The translations under genes were made by a program, and so were the position numbers. Of a stretch of DNA of 11,159 bases, positions 1 to 6,885 are shown piece after piece. Origin of the DNA: Acidaminococcaceae bacterium (GTDB lineage: Bacteria > Bacillota > Negativicutes > Acidaminococcales > Acidaminococcaceae); contig JAQUUF010000011.1 in assembly GCA_028693975.1 (NCBI GenBank), positions 1 to 11,159 of the forward strand. The letters are read 5' to 3'. The stretch's first letter is position 1, and each line of letters starts with the position of its first letter. The notes below the pieces were generated by a model. It searched no databases. It was not told where the DNA came from and worked only from the letters and a program-made list of their open reading frames with translations.

Positions 1-161
1 CACTATTGCGAGCTATTCCTAAGAATAAACCAGAATATACCGAAGCCGTCCGGCTACTACGTATATTAGAAGTAGTGCTACCCATCAATGAAGAAGCCAT
101 TCCTCAAAATTCTATTATGAGAGAATTCCTGGGGTGCTCAATTTACAAAGAGTTACTTTAG
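1..161 (+). CDS. Nucleoside kinase (uridine kinase-like), 3' end only
   Basis: This is the last 52 codons of a rightward gene whose 5' part lies outside the window; the reading frame begins at base 3 and stops with TAG at 159-161. The visible tail contains RLLRILEVVLPINEEAIPQN followed by SIMREFLGCSIY. It resembles the conserved C-terminus of the clostridial-type nucleoside kinases (uridine kinase/phosphoribulokinase fold, often with a threonyl-tRNA-synthetase-like N-terminal part), which typically end in a motif like PxNSILREFIGGS. By family knowledge these proteins phosphorylate nucleosides in the cytoplasm. No catalytic residue is visible here, so the call rests only on the C-terminal motif. 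The gene is followed after 26 bp by a strong terminator and converges on the leftward carboxyltransferase gene. Confidence 0.72.
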   Translation, partial: LLRAIPKNKPEYTEAVRLLRILEVVLPINEEAIPQNSIMREFLGCSIYKELL

Positions 162-187
162 AGTAAATTGCATAAGTTATGTTCAAC

Positions 188-222
188 AAAAAGAGTGTGA
201 GATTAGGTCTCACACTCTTTTT
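188..222. terminator. Bidirectional rho-independent terminator between converging genes
   Basis: A perfect 15-bp inverted repeat (AAAAAGAGTGTGAGA at 188-202 and its complement at 208-222) encloses a 5-base loop. The stem is flanked by A-rich sequence on the left and ends in T5 on the right, so it gives a hairpin plus U-tract in both directions. It lies between the nucleoside kinase stop (161) and the carboxyltransferase stop (249) and can serve both genes. Confidence 0.93.
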
Positions 223-248
223 AGGTTACATAAATATTTAATTAATGC

Positions 249-1598
249 TTAGCCTCTATGTTTGTTGAAGTAGGCTAGTGCAACGTCGGGGAAGAGGGCA
301 TAGGAGAGGACATCGTCAATGGAGGCGTTGGGGAAACCGGCAGCGGCCAGCTTGTCTTTCATAGCTTCCATTTGAGGCGGAATGTCATCAGCAGGACGAT
401 GGTCAATCTGAGGCTCATCACCGATGCAAAGCTTCTTGATAGCTGGGTCAATAGGAGCTGGAGTGCGGCCGTATTTGCCACGTACCAAATCTTTAACCTG
501 CTTAGGAATCATTTTGTAGCGACCTAGAGTTACGTTAAGAGCGGCCATGGAACCCACAATTTGGCTAGTCGGTGTGACTAGAGGAGGCCAGCCTAATTCA
601 GCTCTTACACGGGGCATTTCTTTAAGTAAATCAGGGTATTTGTCAGCAGAGCCTTGCTCCTTCATCTGATTGAGTAAGTTAGAGAGCATGCCACCGGGGA
701 TTTGGAAAGTCAGGACTTTGGGGTCAATGGGAATATCCATATTGAGGTTGAAATCATAACCTACATTTTTTTTGACTTCTTGGAAGTAATCAGCTAAATC
801 ATGCAATTTTTGTAATTCTAGACCAGTATCCCAAGGTGTTCCTTCTAGCATCGCCACTTCAGATTCTGTACAGGGTTGACTAGTGCTGCGTGAGAAGGGG
901 GACAAGGCTGTATCCATAATATCCACGCCTGCTTCGACAGCTTTAAGATAGGTGGTGCTAGCCATACCACTGGTACAGTGAGAGTGAATCTCAATAGGAA
1001 CAGTTGTTTTCTCTTTGAGTGTTTTTACTAAGTTGTAGGCAGCATAAGGACGCAAGAGACCAGCCATGTCTTTGATGGCAATAGAATCGGCTCCCATGGA
1101 AACCAAGTCTTGGGCTAGTTTGACGAAATCATCATCCTTATGATAGGGACTAACGGTATAAACAATAGCGCCTTGAGCGTGAGCACCGGCATCTTTGGTT
1201 GCTCGCATAGCACACTCGAGGTTGCGTACATCATTGAGAGCATCAAATATACGAATGATGTCTATACCATTATCTACGCTGCGATTAACAAATTCTTTAA
1301 CCACATCGTCAGCATAATGATTATAGCCCAGTATATTTTGACCGCGTAACAACATTTGCAGCTTAGTCTTTTTTACATGTTTGCGAAGTGTACGCAATCT
1401 CTCCCAAGGGTCTTCGTCCAAAAAGCGTAAGCAAGCATCAAAGGTAGCACCGCCCCAAGCTTCTAGAGCATAGTAGCCTACATCGTCTAATTGCTCCAAA
1501 ACCGGTAACATATCAGAAATACGCATCCTCGTAGCGGCAAGAGATTGATGACCATCACGCAGAACAGTCTCAACTATTTTCACAGGTTTCTTTTCCAT
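249..1598 (-). CDS. oadA: Biotin-dependent carboxyltransferase subunit (oxaloacetate decarboxylase alpha / pyruvate carboxylase subunit B type), no biotin domain
   Basis: The 449-residue protein belongs to the HMGL-like carboxyltransferase family shared by oxaloacetate decarboxylase alpha, pyruvate carboxylase subunit B and the transcarboxylase 5S subunit. These transfer CO2 between oxaloacetate/pyruvate and a biotin carrier. Visible hallmarks are ETVLRDGHQSLAATRMR (residues 10-26, metal-ligand Asp15), the lysine expected to be carbamylated in AIKDMAG (Lys176) and the metal-binding HSHCTSGMA (His205, His207). The conserved carboxylase region follows (about 280-449). The chain stops without the C-terminal biotinyl domain and its MKM motif that longer OadA/PycB proteins carry, so a separate biotin carrier encoded elsewhere is inferred. 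The start at 1598 is chosen over an in-frame ATG 40 codons upstream because AAGGAG lies 7 nt before it and the family homology begins there; the upstream extension would include the promoter. Decarboxylase, carboxylase and transcarboxylase roles cannot be separated from this gene alone. Confidence 0.9.
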   Translation of the reverse strand: MEKKPVKIVETVLRDGHQSLAATRMRISDMLPVLEQLDDVGYYALEAWGGATFDACLRFLDEDPWERLRTLRKHVKKTKLQMLLRGQNILGYNHYADDVVKEFVNRSVDNGIDIIRIFDALNDVRNLECAMRATKDAGAHAQGAIVYTVSPYHKDDDFVKLAQDLVSMGADSIAIKDMAGLLRPYAAYNLVKTLKEKTTVPIEIHSHCTSGMASTTYLKAVEAGVDIMDTALSPFSRSTSQPCTESEVAMLEGTPWDTGLELQKLHDLADYFQEVKKNVGYDFNLNMDIPIDPKVLTFQIPGGMLSNLLNQMKEQGSADKYPDLLKEMPRVRAELGWPPLVTPTSQIVGSMAALNVTLGRYKMIPKQVKDLVRGKYGRTPAPIDPAIKKLCIGDEPQIDHRPADDIPPQMEAMKDKLAAAGFPNASIDDVLSYALFPDVALAYFNKHRG

Positions 1599-1605
1599 AA
1601 TATAG

Positions 1606-1611
1606 CTCCTT
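1606..1611 (-). promoter_or_regulatory. Ribosome binding site deciding the oadA start
   Basis: AAGGAG on the minus strand, 7 nt before ATG at 1598. No comparable site precedes the alternative upstream ATG at 1718, which would also place the promoter inside the coding region. Confidence 0.85.
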
Positions 1612-1614
1612 TCC

Positions 1615-1630
1615 ATTTTGTATACAATAT
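1615..1630. promoter_or_regulatory. Operator-like palindrome in the oadA leader
   Basis: TTGTATACAA (1618-1627) is a perfect 10-bp palindrome. With one mismatched pair it extends to 16 bp (1615-1630). It sits just downstream of the predicted oadA start of transcription (about 1634) and upstream of the ribosome binding site, a place where a repressor would block the promoter. The TTGT..ACAA form resembles operators of FadR-subfamily GntR regulators; the regulator is unknown and the function is inferred. Confidence 0.45.
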
Positions 1631-1640
1631 CCACATTATG

Positions 1641-1649
1641 ATTATACCA
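1641..1649 (-). promoter_or_regulatory. Extended -10 promoter of oadA
   Basis: The minus strand reads TGGTATAAT, a perfect TGn extension plus a consensus -10 hexamer. No convincing -35 hexamer is seen at 17-18 bp spacing, consistent with an extended -10 promoter. Predicted transcription start is near 1634, giving a leader of about 36 nt. Confidence 0.7.
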
Positions 1650-1729
1650 TATAAAAGTAGAGCCTTGTGTGAAAAAACAGAAAAGTGTGAAATAATCGCT
1701 GTTGGAGCTAAAGTTCACTATAATAAAAG

Positions 1730-1785
1730 AGGTCTATAGCCTCTGGTTAATTCTGCTTTAGAGTGCTATAGACCTGTTTTTTTTT
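1730..1785. terminator. Terminator hairpin between the PBP gene and oadA
   Basis: AGGTCTATAGC (1730-1740) pairs perfectly with GCTATAGACCT (1765-1775), and three further base pairs (1741-1743 with 1761-1763) form after a one-base bulge. On the minus strand it follows the PBP stop codon (1788-1790) by 12 nt and runs into CTTTTATTA, which fits termination of the PBP transcript. The stronger T9 run (1777-1785) is on the plus-strand side, so it should also stop rightward transcription entering the PBP gene antisense. Confidence 0.82.
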
Positions 1786-1787
1786 AG

Positions 1788-3902
1788 TTATTGCCCTGGT
1801 TTCGGAGGTACTTTTTTAGTGTTAGCTGGAGCGGGTGTGGATTTGGAAGGTGGTTTAGGTGGTTTGGGTACTACAGAAGAACCTTCATCACTACCAGGTA
1901 ATTTACCGGAGGAGATGTCCTTGCCCAAATTATCTTTTTTGGCCTTATCTTTGTCTTTATCCTTGTCCTTGTCATCTTTTTTGCCTTCGTCAGCAACTTG
2001 AGCTGGCATCTTAAAGCCTTTGGGCTTAGTGAAATCAGCATCTGGGACAAATTCAACTGCTCTAACCATATAAGCATGCCATAAGCTAGCAGGCTCGCCG
2101 CCGCCAGTCATACCATGCAGTGGTTCGTTGTTATCGTCACCAATCCAGACAGCAGTGGAGAGGTTAGGTGTGAAGCCGACGAACCAAGCATCACGGTATT
2201 CGCTAGTAGTACCGGTTTTACCAGCGCAGGCTCTGCCTATAGCAGCACCTGTACCTGTACCACGGCGCATAACATCTTGCATCATATCAACTAGCATATA
2301 AGCACTGCCTGGTTTGCAAATCTGCACAGGATGAGCCTTGTGTTCAAAGAGAACTTTGCCATTGCGGTCAACAATCTTAGTGATTGCTACGGGCTTATTG
2401 AAATTGCCCATATTAGCTATAGCACCAAAAGCTCCGGCCATCTCTAAGGGAGTTACACCGTGAGTTAAGCCACCCAAAGCCATAGAAGGGTTGGCATCAG
2501 TCATGGAACCTGATTCTTCCAGCGTGGTGATACCCATCTTTTTGGCTAAGGCTACAACTTTTTCATTACCATATTCATTGGACATTTTGATAGCAGGAAT
2601 ATTATATGAGTTAATCAAAGCGGTTCTCATAGTAATTTTGCCATGGAAACGACGGTCATAGTTCTGAGGATTCCAGTCACCTTTGATAGGAGCATCTTCA
2701 ATCATAGTGTTGGGCGTTGCTCCATTTTCCAAAGCGTTTAAATAGACAAAAGGCTTGAAGGCAGAGCCAGGTTGACGCTCGGCCAACACAGCACGATTGA
2801 ATTGGTCATTACCACGGCCGCCAATCATCGCTTTGATATAACCGGTAGTTGGGTCAACAGAAACAATGGATGATTGTGGTTGCTTTAATTTGTTACTATC
2901 TGTATAGTAGTTAGGAGTTAATTTAGCGGCAGCCTCAGCTTCACCTTGCAAATCTTTATCCAATGTTGTATAAATTTTCAGACCTTGCTTATAGACAGCA
3001 TCAGGACCGTATTGGTCCATGACTAATTGCACACAGTAGTTTAGAAAATACTTTGTACTACCGACATCGCTGACAATATTTTTGTACTCTAGTTTTTCTT
3101 TGGCGGCTTTGTCCGATTGCTCTTTGGTAATAAAGCCGTACTTTACCATTTGACTTAAGACAACTTTTTGACGCTCGGCACCAGCTTTGGGATTATCAAT
3201 GGGGGAATAGTAGTTAGGACTTTTGGGGATACCGGCTAGCATTGCACATTGTGCCAAATCCAAATCCTCTACATGTTTGCCAAAATATCTATTGGCTGCG
3301 GTTTCTACGCCATAAGCACCTTGACCGAAGTAAATCTGATTCATATACATCTCAAAGATTTCTTTCTTGGTGTACTTTTGCTCAAGCTGCAAAGCAATGA
3401 AAGCCTCGTGAAGCTTACGAGTCAGTGTACGCTCTTGTGACAGAAAGTAATTCTTAGCCAATTGCTGGGTAATAGTACTACCACCTTGGGTGTATTCGCC
3501 GCTCAGATTAGCTACTACTGCTCTGGCTATGCCTCTGTAATCTAGGCCGCCATGCTCATAGAAACGAATATCTTCTGCCGCTAAGAAAGCGTTTTGTAAA
3601 TTCTTGGGAACTTTTTGAATGCTGACGGGAAGTCGGTCTTCCTCTGAATCGGAGATAGCTAATAGGTCGCCGTTAGAATAGAAAAATTGTGATGAGGCAG
3701 CTTGTACCATATCTTTGCCGGAAATGTCGCTGACGCCTAGCTTGGCTAAGCCGAAGAAACCGGCCAAAGTAATACAGCCAACAGTAAATAGAGCCAGTAA
3801 AGCTGATAAGATAGTTCCCATTATAGACCTCTTTTTCTTTTGAATTCTGCCAGAGCCGGTAGAGTTGATACCATGCCGTTGGTTTTGTGGATTATTTTTC
3901 AT
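1788..3902 (-). CDS. Class A (bifunctional) penicillin-binding protein, PBP1A family
   Basis: This 704-residue membrane-anchored enzyme polymerises lipid II glycan strands and cross-links their peptides outside the cytoplasmic membrane. A basic N-terminus (KKKR at 22-25) precedes one hydrophobic anchor (about 28-55). The glycosyltransferase (GT51) domain shows EDIRFYEHGG with catalytic Glu110, GGSTITQQLAKN (140-151), RKLHEAF (162-168) and the YFGQGAYGVETAANRYFGK region (191-209). The transpeptidase domain shows SAFK with nucleophile Ser380, SYN (432-434) and KTGTT (562-566). The extracellular tail after about 636 is low complexity: a Lys/Asp tract (641-657), then a Pro/Ser/Lys-rich end. The start has GGAAG 8 nt upstream and the anchor begins shortly after it. 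The gene is transcribed alone from a promoter facing away from trkA and ends at the hairpin at 1730-1775. Length and motif order are normal for the family, so this call is secure. Confidence 0.96.
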   Translation of the reverse strand: MKNNPQNQRHGINSTGSGRIQKKKRSIMGTILSALLALFTVGCITLAGFFGLAKLGVSDISGKDMVQAASSQFFYSNGDLLAISDSEEDRLPVSIQKVPKNLQNAFLAAEDIRFYEHGGLDYRGIARAVVANLSGEYTQGGSTITQQLAKNYFLSQERTLTRKLHEAFIALQLEQKYTKKEIFEMYMNQIYFGQGAYGVETAANRYFGKHVEDLDLAQCAMLAGIPKSPNYYSPIDNPKAGAERQKVVLSQMVKYGFITKEQSDKAAKEKLEYKNIVSDVGSTKYFLNYCVQLVMDQYGPDAVYKQGLKIYTTLDKDLQGEAEAAAKLTPNYYTDSNKLKQPQSSIVSVDPTTGYIKAMIGGRGNDQFNRAVLAERQPGSAFKPFVYLNALENGATPNTMIEDAPIKGDWNPQNYDRRFHGKITMRTALINSYNIPAIKMSNEYGNEKVVALAKKMGITTLEESGSMTDANPSMALGGLTHGVTPLEMAGAFGAIANMGNFNKPVAITKIVDRNGKVLFEHKAHPVQICKPGSAYMLVDMMQDVMRRGTGTGAAIGRACAGKTGTTSEYRDAWFVGFTPNLSTAVWIGDDNNEPLHGMTGGGEPASLWHAYMVRAVEFVPDADFTKPKGFKMPAQVADEGKKDDKDKDKDKDKAKKDNLGKDISSGKLPGSDEGSSVVPKPPKPPSKSTPAPANTKKVPPKPGQ

Positions 3903-3942
3903 TAGTTCTTCTTCCTTCTATTAATGTTATAAAATATATTAC

Positions 3943-3972
3943 ATTATATCATAATTAAAGGATTTTGTTCAA
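3943..3972 (-). promoter_or_regulatory. Sigma-A promoter of the PBP gene
   Basis: On the minus strand, TTGAAC (3967-3972) is separated by 18 bp from TATAAT (3943-3948). The -10 is preceded by TGA, giving TGATATAAT, an extended -10. Transcription would start near 3936, about 34 nt before the ATG at 3902. Confidence 0.72.
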
Positions 3973-4017
3973 ATTTTACACAGATTAGGTAATAAGCATA
4001 AATAAATGCTAAAGTGT

Positions 4018-4025
4018 GCTATAAT
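4018..4025 (+). promoter_or_regulatory. Extended -10 promoter of the trkA-trkH-trkH operon
   Basis: TGCTATAAT ends at 4025 (TATAAT at 4020-4025). No good -35 is seen at 17 bp. A second TATAAT occurs at 4036-4041 without TG extension or -35, making it a weaker candidate. Either gives a short leader before the GTG at 4077. Confidence 0.62.
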
Positions 4026-4028
4026 TAC

Positions 4029-4053
4029 CATAACATATAATGTGATTGTTATG
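4029..4053. repeat. Inverted repeat in the trkA leader
   Basis: CATAACA (4029-4035) and its exact complement TGTTATG (4047-4053) are separated by 11 bp. The repeat lies between the trkA -10 box and the ribosome binding site. It could be a dimeric-repressor operator or a weak RNA hairpin; no U-tract follows, so it is not a terminator. Confidence 0.45.
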
Positions 4054-4063
4054 ACTATGTAGT

Positions 4064-4068
4064 GGGAG
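4064..4068 (+). promoter_or_regulatory. Ribosome binding site deciding the trkA start
   Basis: GGGAG lies 8 nt before GTG at 4077. An in-frame GTG at 4062 overlaps this site and would add five residues (MGVIF) ahead of the Rossmann strand, so it is rejected. Confidence 0.75.
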
Positions 4069-4076
4069 TGATTTTT

Positions 4077-5417
4077 GTGCGTATCGTGGTAATCGGTGCA
4101 GGCAAATTAGGTTATAGCGTGGCTCAGTTGTTGGCACAGGAGCAACATGACGTAGTAGTGATAGAACAGGATGAAGCTAGGCGAGAAGTAGTTAAGAATA
4201 GTTTGGACGTATTAACTATTGGAGCCAATGGAGCTAGTCCTTTGACAATGATGGATTCTTATGTTCGTGATGCCGATGTTGTGTTGGCGACAACCGACAA
4301 TGATGAGGTTAATATGGTTGCCTGTATGTTGGCTAAGAAAAATGGAGTCAAGCATACTGTAGCTAGAATAAGGAATACGGACTACACTTATCGGGCCGGA
4401 GAATTTATTCATAATGCCATGGGCATAGATTTGATTATTAATCCAGAGCAGATAACGGCTGTGGAAATTAATAGAATACTGATGACGCCATCCTCTTTGA
4501 ATGTGGAGGATTTTGCTGATGGACGGGTTAGAATGTTTGAGACTCGTTTGGAGCAAGGCTCTCCTTATGTGGGCAAGAGCTTAAGTGAGATGCAAATTCC
4601 ACCACAGATTTTGGTCGCTATGATTTTCCGTAATCACACGATGATTATTCCTCATGGCGGTGATGCGTTGCAAGTTTACGACAATGTTTATTTCGTCGGA
4701 CGCCAAGATGTAATCAAGGAATTCGAAAAAAAATTCGAAACTACCAAAGGCAAGATTGAACGAGTAATGATTATTGGGGCAGGGCGTACAGGACGGTTCT
4801 TGGCGCCTATCCTAGAAAAACAGGGTCTCTTTGTGAAAATAATTGACAAAAATAGAGAAAGATGTCAATTGGTAGCTCAAAAGCTGGAGAAAGGTATAGC
4901 TTTATGTGGAGACGGAACAGATATAGACCTTTTGACTGAAGAGGGCATTGCCGAAGCAGATGTCGTTATCTGTATCACTGAAGATGATAAGCTGAATCTT
5001 ATGTTAGCCTTACTGGCTAAGCATTTAGGGGCAGCGAAGACTATAGTAAGAGTGGCACGCAATGAATATGTCAGCCTAATGGAAAAAGTGGGCGTGGATT
5101 TGGTGCTATCTTCTCGTATCTTAACTTCTAATGAAATTTTGCGTTTCGTACGTAGGGGTGGAGTGTTGTCGGTATCGTTGTTGGAGGATGCTAAGGCGCA
5201 AGCAATGGAAATAATTGTCGCTCCTAAGAGTCTAGTTGCTTTCAAAACTCTAACCGAAGCAGATTTGCCCAAAGAGTGTTTGGTTTGTGCAGTTGTGCAT
5301 GATGGTGAAGCTGTAGTTCCTAGTGGTTCAACTAGAATTTATCCTAATGACAGAGTAGTGGTCTTTGTGCAGTCTGAGGCAACACAAAAAGTAATTCCTA
5401 TTTTTGAAGGTAGGTAA
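4077..5417 (+). CDS. trkA: Trk potassium uptake system peripheral protein TrkA
   Basis: TrkA is the cytoplasmic nucleotide-binding ring that gates TrkH potassium channels. The 446-residue protein has the usual two-fold RCK layout. The first Rossmann half begins at residue 1 with GAGKLG (7-12) and an acidic strand end at Glu30. A TrkA_C domain follows (about 150-210). The second half starts with GAGRTG (234-239) and Asp257, and a second TrkA_C domain occupies about 375-446. Both glycine-rich loops and both acidic ribose-binding positions are intact, so both halves should bind NAD(H)/ATP-like ligands. The GTG at 4077 gives the typical start MRIVVIGAGK. It is the first gene of an operon with two trkH genes, the next starting 5 bp after its stop. 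Length is normal (about 450). Confidence 0.95.
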   Translation: MRIVVIGAGKLGYSVAQLLAQEQHDVVVIEQDEARREVVKNSLDVLTIGANGASPLTMMDSYVRDADVVLATTDNDEVNMVACMLAKKNGVKHTVARIRNTDYTYRAGEFIHNAMGIDLIINPEQITAVEINRILMTPSSLNVEDFADGRVRMFETRLEQGSPYVGKSLSEMQIPPQILVAMIFRNHTMIIPHGGDALQVYDNVYFVGRQDVIKEFEKKFETTKGKIERVMIIGAGRTGRFLAPILEKQGLFVKIIDKNRERCQLVAQKLEKGIALCGDGTDIDLLTEEGIAEADVVICITEDDKLNLMLALLAKHLGAAKTIVRVARNEYVSLMEKVGVDLVLSSRILTSNEILRFVRRGGVLSVSLLEDAKAQAMEIIVAPKSLVAFKTLTEADLPKECLVCAVVHDGEAVVPSGSTRIYPNDRVVVFVQSEATQKVIPIFEGR

Positions 5418-5422
5418 AAGCC

Positions 5423-6877
5423 GTGCGGAAAAAACTGGTTTTATATCTATGGGGGCGGGCCTTATTAGTTTTTGCTGCTTGCCTTATTGTACCTTTTTTG
5501 ATGACAATATATACTAGTGAGAATCGGCTTGCAGAGTTTGGCATACCGATTCTTATTTCTATTGCTTTGGGCAAGCATCTTTCCCGCGGAGATAATCCGT
5601 ATAATGGAAGGTTAAGTATTAGAGAAGGCATTGCCTTGGTAGGAATAGGCTTTTTTATAATATGTATTTTAGGAACATTGCCCTTTGCTATTGCGGGTTT
5701 TCCTCTGATAGATTCATTCTTCGAAAGTGTTTCGGGGTTTACTACCACAGGTGCTTCCGTCTTGGGCGATTTATCTTTGGTTCCTCAGGAGTTGCTCTTG
5801 TGGCGTAGTCTATCGCAGTGGCTTGGTGGTATTTATATAGTATTAGTTTTTGTTACTTTGGTGCCGCAGGTAGGCAGGGATGCCATGAAGTTGTTTACCG
5901 GTGAATTGCATGGAGAGTCAGCAGAGAGAATTTTGCCGCGTATTGTTGAGACGATTAAAGCACTGTGTATTTTTTACGTTTCGTTTACTGGGCTCATTGT
6001 GCTTGGCTTATATTTGGTAGGAATGAATTTATTCGAAGCCTGTAATTACGCAATGACAATTGTTTCTACAGGTGGGTTTTCAATCTATAATGATGGCTTG
6101 GCTAGATTTAATAGTATGTCTATCAACCTGGTCGTATTGTTTTGCATGTTTATAGCGGGTGGCAATTATGTTCTTTATTTTAGGGCCTATCAGGAAGGAT
6201 GGCGCAAGTTAGTACGAGATAGCGAATATAAAGGCTATTTGTTATTGATTGCTGTGGCATCATTTCTAGTGGTGGTTGCTTTGGCGTGGAGTGGTGTTTA
6301 TTCATGGAGTGATAGTTTTTTCCATGGTATTTTTCAGACAGTATCTATTATTACCACATCAGGTTTTGCAGTTGGCAATTACAATAGTTGGCCTGATTTC
6401 ACTAAGTTTTGTTTGTTTTTATTGATGTTTGTAGGTGGTTGTAGTGGTTCTACAGTAGGTGGCATTAAAGTATCCAGGGCAGTAATTTTACTGAAATCAA
6501 CTTGGGAAGAACTAAAACGTACAATTCATCCGCACATGGTTACCAAGATTGATATGAGTGGAGTCAATGTGCCATTAGGCTTGCGTGAGGCCATATCGGT
6601 CTTCTTTTTCTTGTACATTGTCATTTTCTTTGTGGCAGCAGCCACTTTGTCTTTAGTAGATGATTTATCTATTTTCTCTGCAGCAGGCATTTCTGCTTCT
6701 TGTTTGGCCAGTGTTGGCTCGGCTTTTGAGACAGTAGCATCTATCAGCGGTTATGCCGTTCTTAATACGCCTGCCAAAATTATAGCTATTATTACCATGA
6801 TTTTGGGTCGTTTGGAGATTTTTACGGTTTGTGTATTGTTTAGTCCTGACTTCTGGGATAAGAAAAAAATTGTGTAG
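5423..6877 (+). CDS. trkH: Trk potassium uptake system membrane protein TrkH, copy 1 (divergent filter region)
   Basis: An integral membrane potassium-translocating subunit of the TrkH/KtrB superfamily, 484 residues, with four M1-P-M2 repeats. Filter loops visible in order are SGFTTTGAS (104-112), STGGFS (215-220), TTSGF (311-315) and ASVGSAF (429-435). The gating-loop segment GGCSGSTVGGIK (338-349) and the conserved fourth-repeat arginine in LGRLEIFT (Arg463) are present. Two places depart from the usual family pattern: the fourth loop has VGSAF where VGPxLG is typical, and WLGGIYIV (133-140) has Tyr where the second gene and most TrkH proteins have Gly (GGxGIV). The GTG start at 5423 has AGGTAGG upstream inside the end of trkA, so the two are translationally close. 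The protein is full length with all four filter glycines, so I expect a working channel; its ion selectivity or gating may differ. Confidence 0.93.
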   Translation: MRKKLVLYLWGRALLVFAACLIVPFLMTIYTSENRLAEFGIPILISIALGKHLSRGDNPYNGRLSIREGIALVGIGFFIICILGTLPFAIAGFPLIDSFFESVSGFTTTGASVLGDLSLVPQELLLWRSLSQWLGGIYIVLVFVTLVPQVGRDAMKLFTGELHGESAERILPRIVETIKALCIFYVSFTGLIVLGLYLVGMNLFEACNYAMTIVSTGGFSIYNDGLARFNSMSINLVVLFCMFIAGGNYVLYFRAYQEGWRKLVRDSEYKGYLLLIAVASFLVVVALAWSGVYSWSDSFFHGIFQTVSIITTSGFAVGNYNSWPDFTKFCLFLLMFVGGCSGSTVGGIKVSRAVILLKSTWEELKRTIHPHMVTKIDMSGVNVPLGLREAISVFFFLYIVIFFVAAATLSLVDDLSIFSAAGISASCLASVGSAFETVASISGYAVLNTPAKIIAIITMILGRLEIFTVCVLFSPDFWDKKKIV

Positions 6878-6885
6878 AGGGTCTT

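Noticed and set aside
1599..1718. 40-residue N-terminal extension of the carboxyltransferase from an ATG at 1718
   Set aside because: It lies across the promoter and palindrome, has no ribosome binding site, and family homology begins at the ATG at 1598, which has AAGGAG 7 nt upstream.
1545..1739. 64-codon plus-strand open frame across the oadA start and leader
   Set aside because: It overlaps the oadA 5' end antisense, has no ribosome site, and its composition looks like a random reading of AT-rich leader DNA.
1920..1980. Tandem repeat element or CRISPR-like array
   Set aside because: The short CTTGTC/TTTGTC-like units simply encode the Lys/Asp tract of the PBP tail; there are no spacers.
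3903..4076. Possible c-di-AMP (ydaO-type) riboswitch before the potassium operon
   Set aside because: The leader after the best -10 box is only about 45 nt, far too short for this riboswitch, and its conserved core is not present.
4212..5272. Open frames of 114 and 131 codons antisense to trkA
   Set aside because: Shadow frames of a clearly recognised gene; no ribosome site and no recognisable domain.
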